A stretch of DNA of 64,000 nt, taken from NCBI RefSeq assembly GCF_018861045.1, contig NZ_JAHKQJ010000007.1, forward strand, positions 582,306-646,305, given 5' to 3'. Positions 21,200 through 31,281 of this stretch are shown piece after piece (position 1 is the first letter of the stretch; every line of letters starts with the position of its first letter). The translations under genes were made by a program, and so were the position numbers. The DNA is from Octadecabacter sp. B2R22 (lineage in GTDB: Bacteria > Pseudomonadota > Alphaproteobacteria > Rhodobacterales > Rhodobacteraceae). The notes below the pieces were generated by a model, which was not told the origin of the DNA, searched no databases, and worked only from the letters and a program-made list of their open reading frames with translations.

Positions 21200-23605
21200 A
21201 TGAGGACCCATGCCCAAGCCGTTGTCATCGGAGGCGGCGTTATCGGCTGCTCGATCCTGTACCATCTGGCAAAGCTGGGTTGGACCGATGTTGTGCTGCT
21301 GGAACGCGACGAACTGACAAGCGGATCAACATGGCACGCGGCGGCGAATATTCACGGGCTGCACGACAGTACGAATATCTCTCGCATTCAGCACTATACG
21401 ATGAACCTTTATAACGAACTGGAGGCCGAGACGGGCCAGTCCTGCGGTGTGTTTCAACCCGGCAGTTTGTATTTGGCGCAAACCGAAGATCGCGAACACC
21501 AGCTGCGCCTGCAGGCGGCGAAGGCCAAGTTTTACGGTATGAACTTCCATGAAGTGAGCCGCGAAAAGGCGGAAGAGCTGCACCCGATGGTAAACTATGA
21601 TGGCATCCGCTGCATTATGTATGAACCTGATGGCGGCAATGTTGATCCTTCCGGTGTGACCAATGCTTATGCAGTCGGGGCCCGCCAACGCGGCGCTGAG
21701 ATCATCCGGTTCTGCCCCGTCACAGCGACCATTCAGCAGCCTGATGGCTCGTGGATCGTCGAAACTGAAAAGGGCAACGTCGCAACCGAATGGGTCATCA
21801 ACGCCGCGGGCCTTTGGGGGCGTGAAGTGGGCAAGATGGCTGGGATCGAACTGCCGCTGCTACCCACAGAACATCAGTACTTCGTGACCGAAACCATAGC
21901 CGAGATTGCAGCGATGGACAGGCGGTTGCCATCTGTCGCGGACCGCGACGGTGAGTACTACTTGCGCCAAGAAGGTCAGGGCCTGCTTGTCGGGGCCTAT
22001 GAAAAGGACGTTCGGTTTTGGGCTGAAGACGGTACACCACAAGGGTTCGGCCATGAGCTGTTTGCCGATGATCTGGAACGTATTGAGGACAACATAATGC
22101 GCGCCATTGATCGTGTCCCAGCGGTCGGTGAAGCGGGGATCAAACGGGTCATTAACGGGCCAATGATCTGGTCGCCAGATTCAAACGTTCTGTTTGGTCC
22201 GCACCCTGATTTGCAGAACTATTTCTGTTGCAACGGCATTATCCCGGGGTTCAGCCAGTCTGGCGGCATGGGGTTGATGGCGGCGGAATGGATCACCAAG
22301 GGCGAAAGTTCGTATGATATGTTCGCGTGGGATGTGGCGCGGTTTGGCGCTTGGGCTGATGCAAAATTCACCAAGGCGCGGGTCGGGGACCAATATGCCC
22401 ACCGTTTCAAGATCCACTTCCCGAATGAGGAACGTGATGCAGGGCGACCAGTACGGGTGCGATCTGTCTATGAGCAACAAAAGGACATGGGCGCTGTGTT
22501 CGGGCTCAATTACGGCTGGGAACACCCGCTGTATTTCGACAAAGACACCCCCGAAAGCGCGGGCTTTACGCGCCAACCTTGGTTTGACAGCGTTGGCCGT
22601 GAAGTGAATATGTTGCGGCAATCTGTTGGTATCATTGATATTTCCAACTTTGCGAAATATCGCGTTGCTGGGGCTAGGGCCGAAGACTGGCTAAACGCTG
22701 TCTTTGCCAACACCATGCCGAAATCCGTGGGTAGATCCTGTTTGACGCCCCTGATTGGCGTGAATGGGGGTATCGCTGGGGACTTCACGGTCACACGTAT
22801 GGACGAGGACGAATTCTGGATCATTGGGTCCGGTATGGCGGAACGGTATCACCAGCGGTTCTGGAACATGGTGCCGATGCCCGACGATGTAACGTTTGAA
22901 AGTAAAACCGAAGCGTGGTGCGGGTTCAACATCGCGGGCCCTTCGTCTCGTAAGGCGCTGCAAACGCTTACGAATACATCTTTGGAAACGGCGGACTTCC
23001 CGTTTATGCGATCAAAGTGGTTGGACATTGCGGGCGTGCGTTGTCTGGCGCTGCGCGTGTCCTTTACGGGCGACTTGGGTTGGGAAATCCACTGTAAGGC
23101 CGAAGATCAAGCCGCAGTTTACGCAGCGCTTTTGCAGGTTGCTGACGTAGAAGGCGGCGGTCCAGTTGGTAGCCGCGCTTTGATGTCCCTGCGGGTCGAA
23201 AAGGGTTACGGGTCTTGGGGGCGCGAGTATTCACCTGAATACTGGCCACAGGAAGTCGGTCTTGATAAATTGATCAAGATAGATAAGGATTTTCTACATA
23301 AAAACAGTTACCTGAAGATCAAAGATAACCCATCCCGTGAGGTCCTGTCTTTGATCCATGTGCGAGATGTCACAACGGCGGACGCCACAGGTGGCGAGCC
23401 TATTTTCCTGCATGACGGCACGCCGGTTGGGCGCGTAACGTCTGGCACGTTTGGATACTCTGTCGATATGAGCTTGGCGCTTGGTTATCTGAAAGACACA
23501 CCCGCAGGAACCGAGGTGGATGTTATGATCCTCGGCAAACCGCATCGTGGTGTCGTGCTGGCTGAGCCGCCCTTTGATCCCAAGGGAGAGCGGCTCAGAG
23601 CATGA
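21200..23605 (+). CDS. Dimethylglycine/sarcosine dehydrogenase-like FAD oxidoreductase with GcvT domain
   Basis: The protein has 801 residues. The N-terminal DAO-type FAD domain (about 1-380) has VVIGGGVIGCSILYHLAKLGW and LTSGSTWHAAA, where the histidine is the usual covalent FAD attachment point in dimethylglycine dehydrogenase. A FAO-M linker region follows. The C-terminal GcvT-like folate-binding part (about 430-800) contains SRALMSLRVEKGYGSWGREYS. It would oxidatively demethylate a methylated glycine, passing one carbon to tetrahydrofolate; such enzymes serve glycine betaine use in marine bacteria. Exact substrate unproven. AAGGAGA precedes ATG 21200, so the longer open frame is rejected. 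Confidence 0.9.
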   Translation: MRTHAQAVVIGGGVIGCSILYHLAKLGWTDVVLLERDELTSGSTWHAAANIHGLHDSTNISRIQHYTMNLYNELEAETGQSCGVFQPGSLYLAQTEDREHQLRLQAAKAKFYGMNFHEVSREKAEELHPMVNYDGIRCIMYEPDGGNVDPSGVTNAYAVGARQRGAEIIRFCPVTATIQQPDGSWIVETEKGNVATEWVINAAGLWGREVGKMAGIELPLLPTEHQYFVTETIAEIAAMDRRLPSVADRDGEYYLRQEGQGLLVGAYEKDVRFWAEDGTPQGFGHELFADDLERIEDNIMRAIDRVPAVGEAGIKRVINGPMIWSPDSNVLFGPHPDLQNYFCCNGIIPGFSQSGGMGLMAAEWITKGESSYDMFAWDVARFGAWADAKFTKARVGDQYAHRFKIHFPNEERDAGRPVRVRSVYEQQKDMGAVFGLNYGWEHPLYFDKDTPESAGFTRQPWFDSVGREVNMLRQSVGIIDISNFAKYRVAGARAEDWLNAVFANTMPKSVGRSCLTPLIGVNGGIAGDFTVTRMDEDEFWIIGSGMAERYHQRFWNMVPMPDDVTFESKTEAWCGFNIAGPSSRKALQTLTNTSLETADFPFMRSKWLDIAGVRCLALRVSFTGDLGWEIHCKAEDQAAVYAALLQVADVEGGGPVGSRALMSLRVEKGYGSWGREYSPEYWPQEVGLDKLIKIDKDFLHKNSYLKIKDNPSREVLSLIHVRDVTTADATGGEPIFLHDGTPVGRVTSGTFGYSVDMSLALGYLKDTPAGTEVDVMILGKPHRGVVLAEPPFDPKGERLRA

Positions 23606-23606
23606 T

Positions 23607-24164
23607 TTATGGGATGATGCGCGTGTATTTGGTGCCTTCGATGGTGGCTCCAGCCCGAAAACCAGCCTGAGCGAAAACAACCGCAATCACAGGCGACAGG
23701 GACGTTGTCGTCTCTGCACGCAGGGTTTGGCCGTCATCGCGCAACGCATATTCAATGTCCGCGCCAGCTGCCCAACCGTTTGCACGGCGGAAATCTGTCA
23801 ACGCTTCTTCCGTCATGAAAAACAGCACCGTCGAGAATTGTTGTGCGCCGATTTGAAGGCCCGCACTGGCGGCTGCGGAAGAATAGTAATCAACCGTCGT
23901 CTGCCCGATGCGCAATGCACCGCGCCCGTAAGACCCGCCGAGGCCAAGGCCGGCTTCGGTCACGACGGGCATCACAAGCATCCCGCTGGCCTTGTTGGCC
24001 AGATCACGGGTGCCAGGATAGCTATCGTACATGAAATTGATTGTGCTATCGACGCGGCTGTCGATCACATCGGCGCCATTGCCGCCGATGCCGTTGCCGC
24101 AGGCCGAAAGGGTGGTTGTTGCCAGCGCAGAAAGCGCAAAGCTGCGTCTTGTAAGTAGGGTCAT
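23607..24164 (-). CDS. SYLF/Ysc84-domain lipoprotein
   Basis: The protein has 185 residues. It begins MTLLTRRSFALSALATTTLS and has a lipobox LSAC at about residues 19-22, so it is lipid-anchored. The SYLF domain follows, with GMLVMPVVTEAGLGLGGSYGR and TVDYYSSAAASAGLQIGAQ. SYLF domains bind lipids; the bacterial role is unknown. The open frame extends 39 codons upstream without a signal peptide, so the start at 24164 is chosen. It ends 1 base from the convergent oxidoreductase. Confidence 0.9.
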   Translation of the reverse strand: MTLLTRRSFALSALATTTLSACGNGIGGNGADVIDSRVDSTINFMYDSYPGTRDLANKASGMLVMPVVTEAGLGLGGSYGRGALRIGQTTVDYYSSAAASAGLQIGAQQFSTVLFFMTEEALTDFRRANGWAAGADIEYALRDDGQTLRAETTTSLSPVIAVVFAQAGFRAGATIEGTKYTRIIP

Positions 24165-24262
24165 GTCTGTCTCGCCTCTAGGATCGGGGTTTTTTCCCGT
24201 TATGCGCACACCATAGGCGGTATTTCGCGCCCTGTCAGCAGCTAGATGCAGGGCGGCAAGAT

Positions 24263-24910
24263 TTAGCCCGTTTTGATCCATACGGTTAGTGGGCCGAGTA
24301 TGGTAAACCCCATAGCTACAAATGGGGCGGGGTCCGTTTCATAACCGATCAAACTGTCACCAACGGGAAGATCGCTGAGACCATCGAGGACGCGGCTTGG
24401 GGAACCGAACAGGTTGGAAATACCTGTGACGCCGTTCTTATGCCGGTTCGTAATGACACCTGCATGAAAATCAGGTGTTGCGCGCATTCGAATGTCAGTT
24501 CGTGCCAGAATGTCCGGCGTAAAGTTGGCGTGTGCGATCGAGTTTCCGGAATTCCATGCATCTAGCCAGCCTCGCAAGCTCAATTCATCCTCAACACGAT
24601 AAAGCGGTCGCCCTGTCACGGGCGTTGGCGCCCGTGCAATCCAATGGGCATTGACCACAGCGGTAAACCCCGTCTGTGAAAGATCGAGCGTCGCAAAGCT
24701 GTCTTTGATCCCAGCGCCAATGGGCAATGTGGCGATATGGGCAATCGTGCGGTCGTCTAAGTGCGGCTTGTGGGTAATGACGCTCGGAAAGTACGGACGT
24801 GGCGCGCCATAAAATAGGGTGGCGCAGCCGTGAGATTGCGCTTTGATACCAAACTGCGACAGCACTGTGCGACACAAGTGAACATTGTTGTCGATGGCGG
24901 TGTTTAGCAT
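24263..24910 (-). CDS. Uncharacterised GNAT-like protein
   Basis: The protein has 215 residues. I do not recognise a named family. The C-terminal end GYETDPAPFVAMGFTILGPLTVW resembles the last strand region of GNAT N-acetyltransferases, where a similar GxxxLGPLxVW ending is seen, but no clear acetyl-CoA loop (Q/RxxGxG/A) stands out. ATG 24910 is 2 bases after the hemB stop, so it is the second gene of a hemB operon. Codon use is like its neighbours. Confidence 0.72.
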   Translation of the reverse strand: MLNTAIDNNVHLCRTVLSQFGIKAQSHGCATLFYGAPRPYFPSVITHKPHLDDRTIAHIATLPIGAGIKDSFATLDLSQTGFTAVVNAHWIARAPTPVTGRPLYRVEDELSLRGWLDAWNSGNSIAHANFTPDILARTDIRMRATPDFHAGVITNRHKNGVTGISNLFGSPSRVLDGLSDLPVGDSLIGYETDPAPFVAMGFTILGPLTVWIKTG

Positions 24911-24912
24911 GC

Positions 24913-25911
24913 TTAGCCGTTCAACAGGTTGGCCGCTGCCGGAGCGAAGTATGTCAGCACGCCATCACAACCCGCACGTTTGAACCCCATCAGGCTTTCC
25001 ATCATGACTGCATCACCGTCCAGCCAGCCATTGGCGGCGGCGGCTTGCATCATCGCGTATTCGCCAGACACTTGGTAGGCAAACGTCGGCACGCCGAATT
25101 CGGTTTTCACGCGGCGCACGATATCGAGGTAGGGCATGCCTGGTTTGACCATGACCATATCGGCGCCCTCCGAAAGATCACGTTGCACCAGTCGCATGGC
25201 CTCGTCTGTATTGGCGGGGTCCATTTGATAAGTGTTCTTGTCGCCTGTCAGCGCAGAGGACGCGCCAACCGCATCGCGAAACGGTCCATAAAACGCAGAG
25301 GCATATTTCGCGGTGTAGCTCAGGATGGTGACGTTCTGGTAATTTTCGGCCTCAAGTGCGGCGCGGATCGCACCAACACGTCCGTCCATCATGTCAGATG
25401 GGCCAAGGATGTCCGCACCACATTCCGCCTGTGTCAGCGCCATCTTGACCAAGGCGTCTACCGTACGGTCATTGATGATTTGGCCATTTTCAACAAAGCC
25501 GTCATGGCCGTTGATGTTGTAAGGATCCAGCGCAATATCCGTCATCACGGCCATTTCGGGCACTGCTGACTTAATCTCACGGATTGCACGGTTGGCGATG
25601 TTGTCTGGCGACCACGCGAGCGCGCAGTCTTCGGTGCGTTGTTCCATCCCCGTATACGGAAACACGCAGATCGCTGGAATGCCAAGATCAAAGGCTTCTC
25701 GGGCGGCAGCCCCGATGCGGTCGACCGTGCGGCGCACGACGCCTGGCATGGATGCGACAGGTTCTTCGGCGTCGGTACCTTCCATAACAAAAACTGGCCA
25801 GATAAAATCGGACGGGGAGAGCGTGTTTTCACGGACCATCGCGCGCAGCGCAGGGCTTTGGCGTAAGCGGCGCAGGCGCGCAGTCGGGAAGGAGGGGACA
25901 ACAGGTTTCAT
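24913..25911 (-). CDS. hemB: Delta-aminolevulinic acid dehydratase (porphobilinogen synthase) HemB
   Basis: HemB condenses two 5-aminolevulinate molecules to porphobilinogen in heme and chlorophyll synthesis. The protein has 332 residues. Both active-site lysines are seen: Lys202 in SYTAKYASAFYGPFRDA and Schiff-base Lys256 in MVMVKPGMPYLD. The metal-site stretch reads DIALDPYNINGHDG instead of the cysteine-rich zinc motif, so this is the Mg-dependent type usual in alphaproteobacteria. The start at 25911 (MKPVVPSFPTARLRR) fits the family; the longer frame adds 23 unlikely residues. Confidence 0.97.
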   Translation of the reverse strand: MKPVVPSFPTARLRRLRQSPALRAMVRENTLSPSDFIWPVFVMEGTDAEEPVASMPGVVRRTVDRIGAAAREAFDLGIPAICVFPYTGMEQRTEDCALAWSPDNIANRAIREIKSAVPEMAVMTDIALDPYNINGHDGFVENGQIINDRTVDALVKMALTQAECGADILGPSDMMDGRVGAIRAALEAENYQNVTILSYTAKYASAFYGPFRDAVGASSALTGDKNTYQMDPANTDEAMRLVQRDLSEGADMVMVKPGMPYLDIVRRVKTEFGVPTFAYQVSGEYAMMQAAAANGWLDGDAVMMESLMGFKRAGCDGVLTYFAPAAANLLNG

Positions 25912-26031
25912 ATGCAATCGGGCCTTTCTGGTCACACCTATGTGCTGCCATGGAATTCGTCGCTTCACAAGGCTGGGCATTGGCGCACGTCGCGGTTAGG
26001 TTGCGAAAAAATCAACTCAGGCTGCCGCACC

Positions 26032-26556
26032 GTGAATTGGACAAATACTCTTTTTGAAGTCATCGACATGCGATCCTTCAGTAACCTTTGGTACTGGATT
26101 GCATTGGCTGTTGTCTGGTCATCTGTAAGCCATTGGGTGCTGGGTGTCCCGTTTGACATGATCCAGAAGGCCCGCAAGCTGGGTGATCAGGCAGAAGCCG
26201 ACCTTCAGGACATGGTCCGCATCAACGTCAATCGACTGCTTTATATCGGGCAGGTGTCTGGGCTTGTTTTACTGACGTTTCTGACGTTCGCCCTGACCTC
26301 ATTAGGGATCATGGCGTTCTTTTATGATGTCGAATTTGCGCAAGCCGTGTTCCTGTTGGCCTTCCCGATGACCTTGGTTGGAGCGCTTAGCATGGCGACA
26401 GCTAACGTCATCGCCCGTGATCAACCTCAGGGCGAAGCGTTGTTCGCGCGGCTCACAAAGCACCGCGTCATCACCCAATTCATTGGCATGTTTTCGATCT
26501 TTGTAACGGCCATGTTCGGGATGTATCAAAACCTTGCCGTCGGTCCCGGTTTTTAA
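26032..26556 (+). CDS. Four-span membrane protein, possible SufBCD-associated family
   Basis: The protein has 174 residues from GTG 26032 (VNWTNTLFEVIDMRSFSNLW), or 162 from ATG 26068. I choose the GTG because related proteins carry the xLFEVIDMRSFSNLWYW opening. About four hydrophobic segments are seen (residues 19-36, 70-90, 97-120 and 150-167). From memory this family is labelled component of SufBCD complex in Rhodobacteraceae; nothing in the sequence itself shows an iron-sulfur role, and no suf gene is in the window. It lies between hemB and mfd, divergent from hemB. Confidence 0.75.
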   Translation: MNWTNTLFEVIDMRSFSNLWYWIALAVVWSSVSHWVLGVPFDMIQKARKLGDQAEADLQDMVRINVNRLLYIGQVSGLVLLTFLTFALTSLGIMAFFYDVEFAQAVFLLAFPMTLVGALSMATANVIARDQPQGEALFARLTKHRVITQFIGMFSIFVTAMFGMYQNLAVGPGF

Positions 26557-26606
26557 TTGCCGTTCTAGCGGTTGACACTAGGGCCGCGCAGAGTAGGTCG
26601 GTTCTT

Positions 26607-29600
26607 ATGTCCGAAAACAAACACATCACCGTATCCGGAGCCCCCGAAGGGTTTGATGCCCGCCTCATTCTAGCCGAGGCGAAAGACGGCCCCGTCGTGC
26701 ATGTCTGTCGCGATGATAAGCGCCTTGAGGCCACGCGCGCGGCGTTGGCGTTCTTTGCGCCCGATATGCCTGTGATCGTGTTTCCCGGGTGGGATTGTTT
26801 GCCCTATGACCGTGTGTCCCCGAACGCGGATGTGTCGGCCGCGCGTATGGCTGTTCTGGCGGGCTTGGCACATGCGGATCAAGGCGGGATGCCGGAGCGC
26901 TATGTTCTGCTGACCACGCTAAATGCCGCGACGCAGAAGGTGCCTGCGAAGGCCGTCTTGCAAGAAGCCGCGTTCAAGGCTGTCGTTGGCAACCGTATCG
27001 ATGAAGCCGCCCTTAAGGCGTTCTTGGTCCGTATGGGGTTTGCCCAAGCGCCAACCGTTATGGAACCGGGCGATTACGCCGTGCGTGGCGGGATCATTGA
27101 TATCTTCCCTCCGGGTCAGTCAGGGCCTGTGCGGCTTGATCTGTTTGGCGACGATCTGGATGGCGCACGCCGCTTTGATCCCGCCACCCAGCGCACAATC
27201 GAAAAACTGGATGTGGTCGAGCTTGCGCCTGTGTCCGAGGTGATCCTTGATGAGGCCGCGATCACGCGGTTCCGCCAGAGTTACCGTTTGGAGTTCGGCG
27301 CAGCAGGAACGGATGACCCTTTGTACGAGGCGGTTTCCGCAGGCCATAAACACGCAGGCCTAGAGCACTGGTTAGGGTTCTTTCACGAAACCCTCGAGAC
27401 GCTGTTTGACTATGTTTCCGGCGCAACCATTACGTTGGATGAACAAAATGCCGCCCAACGGCAGGCGCGGTGGGAAAGCATTGATGATCAATACGATGCC
27501 CGCCGTGAAGCCATGCTCGCCAAGGGGCGAATGGATTCCGTTTACAAGCCAGCTCACCCAGAGGGGTTATATTTGGACAATGCCGCTTGGGACGCCGCCG
27601 TTGCGCCGTTTCGAGTGGTGCAGTTCAATGCTTTGCCGCTGCCAACGGGGCTTGGTGTAACGGATGCTGGCGGGCGGATCGGGCGTAATTTTTCGCCGGA
27701 ACGTCAGCAAGAAAATATCAGTCTTTTTGGGGCGTTGGCGCAGCATCTTAAAGCGAAAATGGCGGATGGTCCCGTTGTCGTGGCCTCTTATTCAGAGGGC
27801 GCGCGCGAACGCTTGATGGGGCTGATCGAAGACGAAGGTATCGCTGAGACTATTCCTGTCACCAACTTCAATCGCGTTGGAAAGTCTGGCTTGCATTTGG
27901 CCGTTTGGGCGTTGGAACACGGGTTTGAAAGCAATGGCGTTACCGTCATTTCTGAACAAGACGTGCTGGGGGATCGCCTGATCCGCCAAACCAAAAAGAA
28001 ACGCCGCGCCGAGAATTTCTTAACAGAAACCCAAAGCCTTAGCCCCGGCGATCTGGTGGTCCATGTCGATCACGGGGTCGGACGCTATTTGGGGCTGGAA
28101 GTGGTCACAGCGGCAGGCGCCGCGCATGAATGCCTGCTTTTGGAATATGCAGAAAATTCAAAGCTTTACTTGCCCGTTGAAAATATCGAACTGCTCAGCC
28201 GCTATGGCCATGACGTTGGATTGCTCGACAAATTGGGTGGAGGTGCGTGGCAGGCCAAGAAGGCCAAGCTCAAGGAACGTATCCGCGAGATGGCGGAACG
28301 GCTGATCCGTGTTGCCGCCGAACGCGCCTTGCGTACGGCACCAGCGCTGACAGTGCCTGACGGAATGTGGGATCAGTTCCTCGCGCGGTTCCCTTATGCG
28401 GAAACCGAAGACCAGTTGCAGGCCATCGAAGACGTTTTGACAGACCTCGGGTCCGGTCAGCCGATGGACCGTCTGATTTGTGGTGATGTGGGCTTTGGCA
28501 AAACCGAAGTGGCCATCCGTGCCGCGTTTGTGGCCGCGATGTCTGGTGTGCAGGTTGCGATTGTTGCGCCGACCACCTTGCTGGCGCGCCAGCACTACAA
28601 AGGATTTGCCGAACGGTTCCGTGGTTTTCCGATTAATGTCAGGACGTTGTCGCGCTTTGTGAGTGCAAAAGATGCCGCTTTGACCAAAGACGGTCTGGCC
28701 AAGGGCACGGTTGATATTGTTATCGGCACCCATGCACTTCTGGCCAAGAACGTGCGGTTCAAGAACCTTGGCATGTTGGTGATCGACGAAGAGCAACACT
28801 TTGGCGTGCAGCACAAAGAACGCCTGAAACAGATGCGCACGGACATCCACGTTCTGACGCTGACGGCCACGCCAATCCCGCGCACGCTGCAATTGTCGCT
28901 GTCAGGTGTGCGTGAACTCAGTATCATCGGCACGCCGCCCGTGGATCGCCTTGCGATCCGCACCTACGTCAGCGAATTTGATACTGTAACGATCCGCGAA
29001 GCGCTGCTGCGCGAGCATTATCGTGGCGGGCAGTCGTTCTTTGTTGTGCCGCGCATCAAAGATCTGCCAGAGATCGAAGATTTCCTCAAACGCGAAGTGC
29101 CGGAAGTCACCTATGTGACAGCCAACGGCCAAATGGCGGCAGGTGAGCTCGATGACCGGATGAACGCGTTCTATGACGGCAAATTCGACGTCCTGTTGGC
29201 CACCACGATTGTTGAAAGCGGTCTGGATATTCCGACGGCCAACACCATGATCGTGCATCGGGCTGACATGTTTGGCCTTGCACAGCTCTATCAGATCAGG
29301 GGCCGTGTCGGGCGTTCTAAAACCCGCGCCTATGCTTACCTGACCTATAAGCCGCGCCAAAAATTGACACCACAGGCTGAAAAACGTCTGCGCGTGCTGG
29401 GGTCTATCGACAGCCTTGGAGCTGGGTTTACGCTCGCGTCGCAGGATCTGGATATTCGCGGGGCAGGTAACCTGTTGGGCGAGGAACAGTCCGGCCAGAT
29501 GCGCGAAGTCGGTTATGAACTGTATCAGTCCATGCTCGAAGAACAGATCGCCAAGATTAAGTCCGGTGAGGTCACATTGGTCGAAGACGGCCAATGGGCG

Positions 29601-30059
29601 CCGCAGATCAACCTTGGTGTGCCAGTCTTGATCCCTGAAAACTACGTGCCGGATCTAGATGTGCGACTGGGCCTTTATCGCCGTTTGAGCGATCTGACGA
29701 CTAAGGTCGAACTGGAGGGCTTTGCGGCTGAACTGATTGACCGGTTCGGTACTCTCCCCAAAGAGGTCAACACGCTCATGTTGGTCGTGCGCATCAAAGC
29801 GATGTGTAAACGGGCAGGGATCAGCCAGTTGGATGGCGGGCCTAAGGGCGCGGTCATCCGGTTCCACAACGACAAGTTCGCATCCCCCAAAGGGTTGGTC
29901 GAATTCATCGAGGATCAACGGGGCTTGGCCAAAGTCAAAGACAACAAGATCGTTGTGCAGCGGGATTGGGGCACGGATCGCCTGAAAATCCAAGGCGCCT
30001 TTGCGATTGCCAAAGACTTGGCGGCGAAGGTTAAAGAGGCGACAGCAAAGAAGGCTTAG
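26607..30059 (+). CDS. mfd: Transcription-repair coupling factor Mfd
   Basis: Mfd removes RNA polymerase stalled at lesions and recruits UvrA. The protein has 1150 residues, full length. In order: N-terminal UvrB-homology modules (AVRGGIIDIFPPG), the RNA-polymerase-interacting domain (SLSPGDLVVHVDHGVGRYLGLE, about 470-500), the helicase with Walker A CGDVGFGKTE and MLVIDEEQHFGVQHKERLK, the motif TTIVESGLDIPTANTMI with QLYQIRGRVGRS, and the C-terminal TRCF domain. No LexA box was seen directly before it. It ends 4 bases from the convergent exporter gene. Confidence 0.98.
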   Translation: MSENKHITVSGAPEGFDARLILAEAKDGPVVHVCRDDKRLEATRAALAFFAPDMPVIVFPGWDCLPYDRVSPNADVSAARMAVLAGLAHADQGGMPERYVLLTTLNAATQKVPAKAVLQEAAFKAVVGNRIDEAALKAFLVRMGFAQAPTVMEPGDYAVRGGIIDIFPPGQSGPVRLDLFGDDLDGARRFDPATQRTIEKLDVVELAPVSEVILDEAAITRFRQSYRLEFGAAGTDDPLYEAVSAGHKHAGLEHWLGFFHETLETLFDYVSGATITLDEQNAAQRQARWESIDDQYDARREAMLAKGRMDSVYKPAHPEGLYLDNAAWDAAVAPFRVVQFNALPLPTGLGVTDAGGRIGRNFSPERQQENISLFGALAQHLKAKMADGPVVVASYSEGARERLMGLIEDEGIAETIPVTNFNRVGKSGLHLAVWALEHGFESNGVTVISEQDVLGDRLIRQTKKKRRAENFLTETQSLSPGDLVVHVDHGVGRYLGLEVVTAAGAAHECLLLEYAENSKLYLPVENIELLSRYGHDVGLLDKLGGGAWQAKKAKLKERIREMAERLIRVAAERALRTAPALTVPDGMWDQFLARFPYAETEDQLQAIEDVLTDLGSGQPMDRLICGDVGFGKTEVAIRAAFVAAMSGVQVAIVAPTTLLARQHYKGFAERFRGFPINVRTLSRFVSAKDAALTKDGLAKGTVDIVIGTHALLAKNVRFKNLGMLVIDEEQHFGVQHKERLKQMRTDIHVLTLTATPIPRTLQLSLSGVRELSIIGTPPVDRLAIRTYVSEFDTVTIREALLREHYRGGQSFFVVPRIKDLPEIEDFLKREVPEVTYVTANGQMAAGELDDRMNAFYDGKFDVLLATTIVESGLDIPTANTMIVHRADMFGLAQLYQIRGRVGRSKTRAYAYLTYKPRQKLTPQAEKRLRVLGSIDSLGAGFTLASQDLDIRGAGNLLGEEQSGQMREVGYELYQSMLEEQIAKIKSGEVTLVEDGQWAPQINLGVPVLIPENYVPDLDVRLGLYRRLSDLTTKVELEGFAAELIDRFGTLPKEVNTLMLVVRIKAMCKRAGISQLDGGPKGAVIRFHNDKFASPKGLVEFIEDQRGLAKVKDNKIVVQRDWGTDRLKIQGAFAIAKDLAAKVKEATAKKA

Positions 30060-30063
30060 CCCC

Positions 30064-31281
30064 TTAATCGCTGTCGCGCCGGATCAAGGACGTGAGCCAA
30101 AAGGCGAGCACTGCGCAGATGAAGACACCAATTGCTAATGGCATTGGGGTGCCGTTGAAACTCAGGCCGATGGGCACGGCGATCAAGACCGCGCCGACCG
30201 TTGAGAGCGCCGTGATGATGGAGGCCGCAGACCCTGCGATGTGGCCCATTGGTTCCATCGCCAACGCGTTCAGGTTGCCGATTGTTAGACCCGCCTGAAA
30301 GAACACTGAGACAGTCCAAGCCGCGTAAATCAACAGCTCTGTGTGGTTTGGCAAGTGCAATGAAACGGCTAGGATCATCAGCAAAGACATGCCCGCCTGC
30401 ACAATAAACATGGCCTTGACGATCCGTCGCATTCCAAGCCGTCCGACAAGGCGTGCATTGATGATCGATGCCGTCGAAGCGAGGACCGCAATGCCGCCAA
30501 ACCAGTAATGGAACGTCTCGCCTTGGCCGTAGGTTTGGTCAAACACTTGCTGTGTTGAACTCAGGACGGAAAACAACATCCCAAAACCCAGTGTTTGAAC
30601 AAAGATGGACAGGCGCACGGTTGGGTGTGCGGCGACCTCGCGGGCGGCTGCGGCAAGGGCGGCGAAACTAAGGGGGCGGCGATTTTCGACCGCGAGTGTT
30701 TCTGGTTGCCGCAGCATCAACCACAGTGTCACCATACTGGAGAAAACCGCAAAGGCGATAAAGATCCCACGCCAGCCTGAAAACGCAATGATGCCAGCGC
30801 CGATGGTTGGCGCAAGGGCAGGCACCAGCGCAAAGATCAGCATTACGAACGACATAATGCGCGCCATTTCGCGCCCTGAATGGATGTCGCGGACAAGCGC
30901 GATGGAGGCAACGCGCGGCGCCGCTGCAGCCAGTCCCATCAACACGCGAGAGGCGATCATCGTTTCGAGTGTCGGGGCCAAGAATGCGAAAAGGGTTGCT
31001 GTAACGTAAAGCGCGGCGCCACCCACGATAACAGCCTTACGCCCGAAACGGTCCGCCAATGGTCCGGTGAAAAAAGTTCCCAAGCCCATACCCAGCACAA
31101 AACTCGTGATGATCAGCTGTGCTCGGTTCTCGTTTTCTGGTGTCAGTTCGGCTGCGATTTCGGGCAGGGCGGGCAGCATGGCATCGATGGAAAATGCCAC
31201 AGTTGCCGCCAGCATGGCGACGAGCGCGATGAATTCTGTTTGGCCAAGGGGTTTGAGCGAGGTTCTTGAAGCACTTATCAT
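30064..31281 (-). CDS. Bcr/CflA-type multidrug efflux MFS transporter
   Basis: The protein has 405 residues and twelve membrane spans. The MFS loop 2-3 motif is GPLADRFGRKAVIVGG, and the opening TEFIALVAMLAATVAFSIDAMLPALPEIA is the typical Bcr/CflA start (drug:H+ antiporter with the D-A-M-L-P-A-L-P signature). Substrate unknown. ATG overlaps the upstream gene's stop by 4 bases, so it ends a minus-strand run of coupled genes. Confidence 0.92.
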   Translation of the reverse strand: MISASRTSLKPLGQTEFIALVAMLAATVAFSIDAMLPALPEIAAELTPENENRAQLIITSFVLGMGLGTFFTGPLADRFGRKAVIVGGAALYVTATLFAFLAPTLETMIASRVLMGLAAAAPRVASIALVRDIHSGREMARIMSFVMLIFALVPALAPTIGAGIIAFSGWRGIFIAFAVFSSMVTLWLMLRQPETLAVENRRPLSFAALAAAAREVAAHPTVRLSIFVQTLGFGMLFSVLSSTQQVFDQTYGQGETFHYWFGGIAVLASTASIINARLVGRLGMRRIVKAMFIVQAGMSLLMILAVSLHLPNHTELLIYAAWTVSVFFQAGLTIGNLNALAMEPMGHIAGSAASIITALSTVGAVLIAVPIGLSFNGTPMPLAIGVFICAVLAFWLTSLIRRDSD

